Shown here one piece after another: positions 55,776-64,000 of a stretch of 64,000 bases of DNA. A program made the position numbers and the translations under genes. The stretch lies in NCBI GenBank assembly GCA_022575985.1, contig JAKSXM010000247.1, forward strand, positions 7,897,501-7,961,500, in the 5' to 3' direction. Every line of letters begins with the position of its first letter. The stretch's first letter is position 1. A model generated the notes under the pieces. That model searched no databases and was not told where the DNA came from. It saw only the letters and a program-made list of their open reading frames with translations. This stretch comes from Anagrus nilaparvatae. Its lineage: Eukaryota; Arthropoda; Insecta; Hymenoptera; Mymaridae.

Positions 55776-56095
55776 TTAGGCGCTTGAGGCGCTCACCTAT
55801 AGGCCCCCACCAATTAATAAAAATTTTTTTTAAATGTTAATATTTTTTTAAAGTAAAAAAATAATATATGTAAGACAATCCTTAAACCTATGTAGATTTA
55901 GATTAAGGAAATGGTATTTAAAAAAAAAATATACCGCCAGCCTCACATCTAAATGGCCTTAGGAAGTGGTTTTTGAAAATAAAAATTATACCCAAGCCTT
56001 AAACTCACATAACCTAAGGAAATGGTTTATAAAAAATTGATATACCTCCAGCCTTAAACCCACAAAAACTAGGACGCTATAAATTACAATCTTTA
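55776..56095. repeat. GGCGCTTGAGGCGC motif and decayed repeat
   Basis: 55,776-55,830 echoes 17,341-17,400. From 55,860 the phrases 'ccttaaactcacataaccta' and 'ccagccttaaacccac' with 'aggaaatggtttataaaaaa' are inverted relatives of the tandem repeat at 16,560-16,960. Confidence 0.45.
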
Positions 56096-56114
56096 TAGTT
56101 ATGAATGACTTTAA

Positions 56115-56935
56115 TATCTTGAAAAAACAACCAAGATACCGTGTATTCCAACGCTCCTTCTGGGCCTAGAAACGCAGGGCTCAATATTACGACAATGTTA
56201 TAAAATAGAGTTTTTAAGCAATTTTCCAAAAAGCGCTATCATCTTGCAAATCAACAAAAATACTTTCGGTTGGTCTCATTTTTTTTACATAAGAACCGTG
56301 TTTCAATCCCCATAAACCGCAATTTTTTATCATCGTTTCTCTCATCAATCAATAAACCAAATGCCCATTTTTGCCCAAATTGAACAATTTTTAAATTGCT
56401 ACTAAAATTGTAATTTTTAATGATAATTTTAGACTCAAAAATTATTTGCAAGTTCCGAAAATTCTTTACTTATATTTTACTCTCTACAAGGATAGTAATA
56501 AAAAAATGAAAAAAATTAAGATTCTGTAAATTATCCTATATGATAAATGAACAATGGAAATTTAGAGCTCATACAAAATTTTTTAGAACTATAAGACCTA
56601 TTTTTATTGAAAATTACAGTTTTAGCAGCAATTTAAGAATTGGTCATTTTGGGCAAAAATTGGGCATTTGGTAAAAAATACTATAACGATGAAAGAACCG
56701 GTAATAAAAATTATGGTTTATGGGGAATTAAAGGTGGCACTTATAAAAAAATAATGAGGCCAGTGGAAGTATTTTCGTTGAATTGTAGGATGACAGCCAT
56801 ATATTATGATAACTCTATTTGGAAATTTGCTTAAAAATCCTGTTTTTTAACATTATCTTAACATTGAGCCCTGTGATTCTAGGCCCAGAAGGTATGTCGG
56901 AATACACAGAGGGTGTATTGGGTGTTTTTTCAATA
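56115..56935. mobile_element. ~0.8-kb foldback element, related to the one at 54 kb
   Basis: 'ccttctgggcctagaaacgc' (56,157) pairs with 'attctaggcccagaagg' (56,874-56,893). 'agggctcaat' pairs with 'attgagccct', and 'caatccccataaaccgcaat' (56,303) with a diverged complement near 56,720. Inner phrases ('tggtcattttgggcaaaaat', 'cataaaccgca') are shared with the 54-kb foldback and with 58,670-59,080 and 61,050-61,600, defining a family. Confidence 0.65.
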
Positions 56936-57119
56936 GTCATCAGTAACTATAGATTGCAATTTGGCGACCCATATGTTGAATGTGGGCACGATATCTCAAT
57001 AACGATCCATCGGATCACTTTCAGTTCTTAAAACTGGGTTTGTTTTATCGAGTTGATAGAACCTATAGTTTTTGAGCCCATTCCGGTATTTTTAAAAGCA
57101 TGTTTATTCTTGTATTTTC

Positions 57120-57360
57120 GCTTCACAGAGGTGAAAAACCTTATAAATGTCAACTTCGTAATAAATTTCATAGCTTTTGTATAAACTTTGCATCCGGTGA
57201 AATATCATAGAAATGCAAAATAACACAAGATACTTATATTTTTAGGCACGATCACCCTATGTATGCAATACAGAGATGAAATAGTGCCTTATAAGTTTGT
57301 CAGGTCAAAAAAACGGAAAAGTTTCTAAATTGTCCAATTCGTAGAGAAATTTGGTCCCCA
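57120..57360 (+). pseudogene. C2H2 zinc-finger exon fossil
   Basis: Frame 'HRGEKPYKCQLRNKFHSF' at about 57,127-57,180 is the H-(T/R)-GEKPYKC linker of a Kruppel-type zinc-finger array, with the second Cys replaced by Arg. A later H-x-H ('RHDHPMYAIQR', about 57,245) and a degenerate linker ('DEIVPYKF') suggest more decayed fingers. Stops and missing Cys/His residues exclude function. A T-rich tract ending in CACAG precedes the first linker and could be an old splice acceptor. Confidence 0.5.
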
Positions 57361-58309
57361 GGTCATTCCGATGCTCTACATGCTTATATTGCCTTGGTTT
57401 GTGATAATAAATAATAGTTTTCAATTTAAGAGGGTTTGGATCCCATCAACGTTATTAAAGAGAAAATACTCCATAAATATGTGATCGTGTCTGAAATAAA
57501 AAAACCTTAGCTTTTTTATAATTCTTTGCGGTTTTTATTATTTATTAATTAATCCGCATTTTATTGAATTAAACATTTAATGCCCAAGAGCCTATCTACG
57601 AGTTCTAACAAAAATTTATTTTTCAAAAAATGTATCCATATGATAAAAAGTCTCGCTAATATCAGAATTTGATTTCAAACTTACTATAAAATCAACACTT
57701 GAAAAATTGATTAGAAACTAATAACTAAAAAGTTTTTAATTCTTGTGTCGGTTACATTGAAAAAAAACCGGTTGTTTAAAAACCGATTTTTTTAAATAGT
57801 TAAAACTATTTTATAAAATTATATTAAAGCGTAATTTTAGTAAATAAAAAAGAGTTTAGGAACCTGGTGATGATAATGGTATGGTAATAAGTTCGTGTGA
57901 GTATTACAGCTGAATTTTGGCTCAGAGATATTCAAGATCTAAATACATGCGATCAAAAAAATTAGAATAGAAAAGTAGTTATGCTTTGATTCTGAATTAC
58001 GCGATCTGGGGTATAATTACCATACTAACCAACAAGTGGCTGAGAAGTAGAGGAAATGAAATCAGCAAAAACTACCCCATTTTAAGGTTTTTTTGCAATA
58101 TTTTGGAAGCAGAGCTAAAATTTTCTAATTAACTGCCTTTTTTGAAGAAAGGGTAAGAAAATATTGGGATTTAATAATTACAAGCTCTAATTGGACTATA
58201 AGACTAATTATAGGACGTGAAAACTAAACCTAAAAAAAGGACTAGTTATGATACAAAAATTATAAGCAATATTACAACAAAATCGCTATTCTTATAATTT
58301 GTAATTATC
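57361..58309. other. AT-rich spacer, no gene seen
   Basis: Nothing beyond A/T-rich unique-looking sequence could be supported. Confidence 0.4.
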
Positions 58310-58645
58310 ACCTTTGCTAGGTGTTAAGATTCTACACCCAAATTATTTCGATTCTGTAAACCTGTATTATTCTAAGTCCTTAAATCGTAAATATTCTAAG
58401 TCCTTCAACTCGAATTATTATAAGTCTCTAAACCCGGATTATTGTAAGTCCCTAAACTTGAATTTTTCAAAGCTTTTAAAAGTAAATTATTCTCAGTCCC
58501 TAACTAGAAATTATTTTAAGTCCCTAACCCCGGATTATTCTAAGTGCCGAAATTGAAATTTGAACCTCCCCCCTTAAATCAGACACACTTGACCCTACTT
58601 GATTTTCAGGTTCACAGGCTACCCCTCCTTATAAATATGTTCAAT
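58310..58645 (-). repeat. decayed 'CTAAGTCCCTAAA' repeat, AACATGTT family
   Basis: 'ttattctaagtcc(c/t)taaa' recurs about ten times at ~25-30-bp spacing (58,360-58,550). It is followed by 'cccctccttataaatatgtt', the end seen at 37,918 and 44,520. The same 'gacttagaataat' unit occurs at 24,000-24,150, 38,090-38,180 and 44,240-44,350. Confidence 0.55.
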
Positions 58646-59300
58646 GTTAAAACTACGATTTAACAAATTGAAAATTGATCATTTTGGGCCAAAAATGGGC
58701 ATTCAATTTACTGACTGTAAAGAAGAGAATTTAAAATAAAAAATTAAAATGTTAAAATATTTTGCAAACAAACAATTCTGAAAGACAAATAAAGAATTTT
58801 CGGAAAAAAGCTTTTAGAAAATTTTTGAGACCTATAAAACCCATTTTTGTCTAAAATTGCAATTTTTGAGAGAATTTAAAAGTTAATCATTTTGGGCCAA
58901 TAAAGACCATTTGGTTAATTTGCTATGACATTGAGAAAATCAGCGATAAAAAATTGCGGTATCCGAGACTTGACAAATGACTTTAATACCAAAAAATTGT
59001 GACCAACAAGAAGTTTTTTTGTTAACTAACTAACTAAAAAGCAATATTACCAAAAAACTCTATTTAAAAGCCTTGATGTGCACAGTATTTGAAGGCCCGT
59101 TGGAATAAAGGTTATAGGGTTTTTTTTTCAATATATTAATGAAAGTTATTTATAATTTGGTTTCCTAAAGGTAGTGGTCTCTTGTTAGCGAAAGCAATGT
59201 AAAGACACCGAAAAATCTGCCCTCTTTTTGCAGCTTTGTTAACTTTTTGCATAAGAGAACCTAAGCAAATTTTTTTCTTGCAAAATCTTTATTATTACAT
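58646..59300. repeat. half of a foldback-family repeat
   Basis: 'cattttgggccaaaaatggg' and 'ttggttaatttgctatgaca' with 'aaaattgcggtatccgagac' match the arms of the elements at 54 and 56 kb. No mirrored partner lies close by; a related inverted stretch is at 61,050-61,600. Confidence 0.4.
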
Positions 59301-59490
59301 GGTCTTCCGGTGCTGGGCATGGTATTTTTAAAGTCATAAGATAAAATTAAATTCATAGGTTGGTATCAATGGAACATCTCCGTATGTCGCGTTCACTTAT
59401 ACTACGATATAATAGTTAATACCAACCCTTTAATTTTTTTTTTGTCACTTGACTTTAAAAATAACTAAACTCGTCCAGCACCCAAAGACC
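59301..59490. mobile_element. 190-bp palindromic MITE
   Basis: The ends are inverted: GGTCTTCCGGTGCTGG at 59,301, and GGTCTTTGGGTGCTGG read inward from 59,490. The inversion includes ATTTTTAAAGTCA and GGTTGGTAT. No target duplication is clear. Confidence 0.65.
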
Positions 59491-59649
59491 GTGTATATGC
59501 CTTTTTCAGGATTAAAAAAAAAATTTTCCCCACTATTTCCTATATTATTCCTCTGCTTTTTTACTTAATAAATAAATATGTTAAAAAAAGCCATTTTTCA
59601 TATCACAGAAGTTATGAAAAAACTGAAAAATAAAATGTAATACATTTTA

Positions 59650-60365
59650 AACATGGAACATGTTCATTGGATGGGTTAGTCCGTCTCGGTAGGGGGTGGG
59701 TAAAAAATTGACGTTTTAGGGGTATGGGGGGGGGGGTTTAAAATACTGGGTGATCCAGAGCGGATGCATTTTTTTATTAGTTAACCAATTGCAGCTAAGA
59801 TTACAAGCATTTGCTTATTAGTTAACCTATTGCAGCTAAGATTATGAAAAATAGTGATTCACGTAATAAAATAAAATTCACGTCCCGTTCGGGACCAAGA
59901 TTGACGTTTTAAGGGGGGGGGGGTTGAAATATTGATGACGTTTTTAGGGGGGGAGGTGGTGTGAAATGGACTCAGGGAGCATTCAGACGAGAAAAAATTT
60001 ATAACCCCCACCTTCGATGTTTACCCCCTCTCGTTCCATTCTTGCATGTTAAATAATAAAAAGTGGGAGTAAATTTTGGAGGTGGTGGTTAATATTTTTT
60101 TCTCGTCGGAATGCTAACTTAGAATATTCCTGATTAAGGGTCTTAGAATAATTTGAAGTGGGAGTCAGCCTGATCAGGCCCTGATAAGAACAACAACTTA
60201 GAATACTTTATATAGGTTTAATATGGATTTAGGATAATTTATATTTCAGGATTTATTGTAATTTCGGTCTGAGGACTTATAATAATTAGGGAATATACGT
60301 TAATACTGTTATAAGTGAACATTTTCCACGATCGCTGGTTGTGTGAAAGCACAAACCAATTATAA
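59650..60365. repeat. AACATGTT-bounded G-rich element with a nested MITE
   Basis: The stretch opens 'acatggaacatgttcattgg', carries G runs ('ggtatggggggggggg', 'taagggggggggggttg') and 'gacttagaat' phrases, and closes 'gaacattttccacgatcgct' with 'cacaaaccaattataa'. It shares ends and motifs with 23,288-24,150, 37,915-38,400 and 44,100-44,545. A short direct duplication 'ttattagttaacc(a/t)attgcagc' occurs at 59,776 and 59,817. Confidence 0.5.
59979..60115. mobile_element. ~137-bp MITE inside the G-rich element
   Basis: AGCATTCAGACGAGAAAAAA at the left and its near-complement TTTTTCTCGTCGGAATGCT at the right bound it. The flanks ACTCAG and ACTTAG resemble a split 'ggacttagaatatt' phrase that is intact in the family copy at 44,127, suggesting a ~6-bp target duplication with one mismatch. 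Confidence 0.5.
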
Positions 60366-60639
60366 TTTTTTTTCATTTTTTGTTAAATTCAGAGGTAGTT
60401 TTATCCCACACCTAGCTTGAACGAGCGAAGAGTCGAAAAAAAATGACGACAAAATCTGATACTACAAAGTTTTCGGGAATAGTTTGTTATTTTCATATTT
60501 CCATAGCAGTAAGTTGGAGCTGCTCGTCTAAAAAATTTTTAGTCAATTTTGTGGGTGACTGAGAGATCAAAATCCGAAAATTTGATTTTTAACAATAAAT
60601 CATTATTAAATTTAAAGAAATAGATGAAAAATTTGGATT

Positions 60640-60970
60640 GCCAGGGAAAAACCACACCAGAAGGAAAAAAAAACTTATCTTTTTACGATGAAATTTAGCC
60701 AAGTTATCGTCAATTTAAGATTTTGCCCAAATTCATCTTAAAAAAGATTGAAATTTTATTGAAAAAAGTCTGTTTCTGAACTTTAAACATGCATTACTCG
60801 CTTGATTTTCATCCTAAAATAATAATTTTTTTTTTTAAATCGATTAATTTTTCCCTGGAAATTAATTTCTTAAAGAAAAAAATCATTTTTATTGACCAAA
60901 TTTCAATTTTTAGGTCAAAAGCTTTTGAAAACAGTAAGTAGCAAGATTTACTTAACACAGTCCCTAAATT
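60640..60970. repeat. copy of a repeat also present at 39,030-39,990
   Basis: 'ttttacgatgaaatttagcc', 'aagttatcgtcaatttaaga' and 'aatttcaatttttaggtcaa' are found in the same order at 39,056-39,300 and again at 39,650-39,700. Confidence 0.6.
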
Positions 60971-61619
60971 AAAAAATTCATGAAACTCTTTCCTTGCTTT
61001 TTTCTATTTGATCAGCATCGCTCTACCCGTCTTTAACGGTATCTAGTAAATACGATTTTTTGGTAATATTCAATATAACTCTCTAACCTCGCGAGTTAAC
61101 CAAATACCTTCCAGTTGTGATTTGGAGTTACCTATCAAACTCGGTAAAGCGCAATTTTTTATCACTAGTTCTTAAATTGCTATAGCTAATAACCCGAGTA
61201 GCCATTAGTCTAGCCAAAAATCACCAATTTTTAAATGCTGCCAAAATTGTAATTTATGACGAAAATAGACTTAGTAGGTCTCAAAAACTCTCTACAAGCT
61301 TCAAGTTTCCAAAAATTTTTTACTCGTCCCTTTTCAAGTATCTGTTTTCCAGAGATAAAAATTTAAATTCGGAGTCCCAATTTCAGGATTTTTAAAAAAA
61401 GTTAATTTTTATTATTATCTTTGAAAACAGATATCTTAAAAACAATTTAAAGACAAGAGATGAGTAAAGAATTTTTGGAATCTTGAAGCTTGTAGAAAAC
61501 TTTTGGGACCTGTAAACCCAATTCCGTCAAGAGTTATAATTTTTGCAGTAATTTAAAAATTGGTGATTTTGGTCCATCTCAGGCTTCTGAGGTGTGAGAC
61601 TTGTATATAGTTTTTTTAC

Positions 61620-62306
61620 TTCTCATTCCTTAGGGTAGGCTTTTATCGGGTTTTTAAACGAAGTTGATAAAGAATATTTTTATGAAAATATAATTGCTTA
61701 ATTAAAAGCAATTATAAAAACGATCAGTAGGAACAAGAAGAAAATACAAATTTTTATTAGTTTTTAAATTTGTGACGTTTCGATGTGTGCCACATCCTTT
61801 TCAAACATTTATTTTTTCTGTAAAAATTATAAACTATAAATACGTACATCAATGTTTACAATTAATTAAAATTTTAACACTTACATAGATCTTAATTACA
61901 TTGGTTTTGTTTAAAATTATTTTTAAGATGAAAGGTTGAACTAAAAATTTTAAATTAAATTTAGATTTAAAAAAAATTTCTTTAAACTTAATTTTAAAGT
62001 ACTTGAAGTTGATAAAGATTTAAGAATAAAAAAGAAGAATATGCTATCTGAATCAATTTTTTAACTTTAAATGTAAAATTTATTAATGCACAAATTTTAT
62101 GAAAAAGGATATTAAAATTTTATTAAAAAGTAAATTTATTTTAATTTTTGTCGCCTTAAGTAGGCCTCCACCATATTTCCGCCAAGAAGCCTCCACCAGT
62201 CTTAGTTCGGCACTGGAAAAAATATTACGGAGTGAAAAAATAAAAAAAGAAACCCCCCCAGGCAATATAAAAAGCTTATTCTAACATGTTTTTTTTATTT
62301 AAATGT
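61620..62306. other. spacer with a dispersed GACGTTTCGATGTGTGCCAC motif
   Basis: 'tgtgacgtttcgatgtgtgc' at 61,771 is of the 'fold-type' dispersed motif often found in insect repeats (recollection only). Two short frames at 62,083-62,284 face each other and are not supported as genes. Confidence 0.3.
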
Positions 62307-63228
62307 TAATTTTTATTTCAGCAAAAGTTTACAGTAAACAGATAATTTTTCTTATACAGATTTTTCACATTGGGCTCACAGGCTGTACTTTAAATATAAT
62401 TAGCTTATATTCTAAAAATTTATTATCTTTAGAAACTGCTTAACTTGCCAGGCCCCTAAATAACCAGTAAACGGCGTGAATGGAAATTGTATCAATAATT
62501 ATCTATTATAAAAAAGCTTATGGGCTCTATATGGAAATTTTATTAGCCAATCAAATTTCTTGTGTTCAAATTTGAATTTTTTCTTTATAGGTTATTATGG
62601 GTTATAGCCTACATACATTTATTGTAAATATCTATCTTTGACATTTTGTTAAAAGAATTAAAATTTTATTTTAAAAATATTAAATAAATTGGAGATGATT
62701 TAAAAATATTATAAGAATATATAAAAAATATATAGTAAGAATATTTTTAAAAAGTAAAAAACTTATATTGTTTATGAAAATGATTTTTCATCGTAAAACA
62801 AAGTTCTTGAAATATTACTTTAAGGATTATAGTTGTAAAAATATTAACGTGATCTTCCTAGAAACTATACTTATTTGTAAATCGAAATTTTTTTTAGACG
62901 GTGAAAAAAGGATTTAAGCCCATTAACCAAAAAGCAGTTACTATGACCATTAACTAAATTAACTTAACTCTATTCAATTATCAAATATTTCGAACACATC
63001 TAAATAAGCACTAATCTATAAATAAAAACGATTTCTTTAATTTTATTTTAATTTCCCACCGATAAACTGGTTATTTAGGGGCCTGGCAAGTTAAGCAGTT
63101 TCTAAAGATAATAAATTTTTAGAATATAAGCTAATTATATTTAAAGTACAGCCTGTGAGCCCAATGTGAAAAATCTGTATAAGAAAAATTATCTGTTTAC
63201 TGTAAACTTTTGCTGAAATAAAAATTTA
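62307..63228. mobile_element. 0.92-kb element with ~168-bp terminal inverted repeats
   Basis: 'atttttatttcagcaaaagt' (62,309) through 'cttgccaggcccctaaataa' (62,463) is mirrored almost base for base by 63,063-63,228 ('ttatttaggggcctggcaag' ... 'acttttgctgaaataaaaat'). The centre (62,480-63,055) is AT-rich without a recognised gene. The right tip GCTGAAATAAAAATTTACTT is itself repeated downstream, so a target duplication could not be defined. Confidence 0.75.
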
Positions 63229-63575
63229 CTTAGCTTAGGCCATATAATTTCATCTCACAACATTTTTGGCCCAAAAGTTATAATATATTTATTAGGAATT
63301 TATACTTTTTCTGAAATAAAAATTTACTTAGCTTAGGCCATGTAATTTCATCTCATAACATTTTTGGCCCAAAACTTAAAATATAACTTGTGATTAGGGA
63401 ACAACAAGACTTAACTTAGTTTTAATTATACTTTAATTTATTAAAGTTTTAAAAACATTAATTTAATCAGTATCAGTATTTTGAAATGTACTTTTACTGA
63501 AATTAAATTTTTACTTAGCTTAGGCCATAAAATTTCATCTCACAATATTTATGGCCCAAAAGTTATAATATATTT
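63214..63575 (+). repeat. three tandem copies of an 'ACTTAGCTTAGGCCATATAATTTCATCTCAC' unit
   Basis: 'aaatttacttagcttaggcc' followed by 'tttcatctca(c/t)aa' and 'ggcccaaaa(g/c)tta(t/a)aa' occurs at about 63,222, 63,321 and 63,510. The first copy merges with the right TIR of the preceding element. Confidence 0.65.
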
Positions 63576-63679
63576 ATAAATAATACGGTAAGAAAAAATT
63601 TATGAAAAAAAATAAATTTGGTCCAGCGATTTAATTTACATATGAACATATATTTGCAGAAGAATAAACTTTAAATACA

Positions 63680-63960
63680 CAGGTGCCTCTTTACCATTTA
63701 TTTGCCTGCTGGACACATTTTTTACCCCTATAGTCCATTTTTATCTCTGGGAATCGATTTATACAGCGGGATCTCATTTTTTCCTGCTGAACCCATATTT
63801 TACCCTTATAGTCCATTTTTTTCCCTGGGAATCGATTTGTACAGCGAGATCTCATTTTTTTCTGGTCGGGCCCAATAAGCCTCTGGATAACTAATTCAAT
63901 CAGTTGGTATTTATTTTATCATGTGAGAGCCATTTTTTACCTCCAGAGTCCATTTACATC
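63680..63960 (+). repeat. ~100-bp tandem repeat, 2.5 copies
   Basis: 'tatagtccatttttatctct' / 'tatagtccatttttttccct' and 'gggaatcgattt(a/g)tacagc' are repeated at 63,730 and 63,808. A third, more diverged copy ('agagtccatttacatcc') lies at 63,945. Confidence 0.65.
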
Positions 63961-64000
63961 CTCGGTAATTACCTTTTACATAGTAATTTATTTATTCCTC

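Overview
The window looks like a gene-desert stretch of an arthropod nuclear genome, most likely an insect. It is extremely AT-rich and full of long A/T runs. No intact host gene is visible. The readable coding matter belongs almost entirely to eukaryotic mobile elements: R1-clade and CR1/Jockey-type non-LTR retrotransposons, a rolling-circle Helitron, a pogo/Tigger element, hAT-type MITEs, many foldback (palindromic) elements and a possible LTR retrotransposon start. The element families do not fix the species. Every element call rests on reading the sequence, without database searches.

Layout. 0.2 kb: one possible host exon. 2.1-4.65 kb: two pieces of an R1-clade retrotransposon in opposite orientation (+ strand UTR repeats, then a broken minus-strand ORF1). 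5.2-8.3 kb: a 3-kb foldback element. 8.76-15.35 kb: the most interesting object, a 6.6-kb two-gene DNA transposon with ~230-250-bp terminal inverted repeats and an exact 8-bp target duplication (AACATGAC), inserted in a tRNA-like/SINE sequence. It carries a + strand transposase of about 953 codons broken by only two in-frame stops. A convergent minus-strand 371-aa protein repeats the transposase's N-terminal domain and adds a zinc-finger-like segment and a long acidic tail. A 277-bp hAT MITE with its own 8-bp duplication sits inside it. 16.5-20.5 kb: decayed tandem repeats and a ~127-bp satellite. 20.5-27.3 kb: a degraded Helitron Rep/helicase gene split by a minus-strand Helitron-like insertion and by a ~3.8-kb insertion. 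That insertion holds a 28-bp G-rich minisatellite and a Tigger element, which itself contains a CR1/Jockey-type LINE and small hairpins. 28.8-31.0 kb: 3' part of an R1-clade ORF2 (minus). 32.3-34 kb: decayed tandem repeats. 34.6-35.0 kb: a near-perfect 0.43-kb palindrome.

35.7-46 kb: a probable LTR and tRNA-Trp primer-binding site run into a ~9.4-kb palindromic element built on AACGTT-containing repeats. Its two arms differ by clean insertions. One of them is a 630-bp Helitron whose pre-insertion site is still readable in the opposite arm. 47-48.3 kb: a LINE-type copy with ORF1 and 3' UTR but no ORF2. 48.6-49.3 kb: another LINE 3' end. 49.4-52.9 kb: three copies of a ~480-bp repeat, the third split by a 1.84-kb TIR element with an ATAA duplication. 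53.1-64 kb: the same ~130-bp satellite again, several foldback elements, a C2H2 zinc-finger fossil and further tandem repeats.

The elements do not cooperate as a pathway. The logic is stratigraphic, with repeated insertion of elements into elements, and several insertions can be ordered from target duplications, split genes or palindrome-arm comparison.
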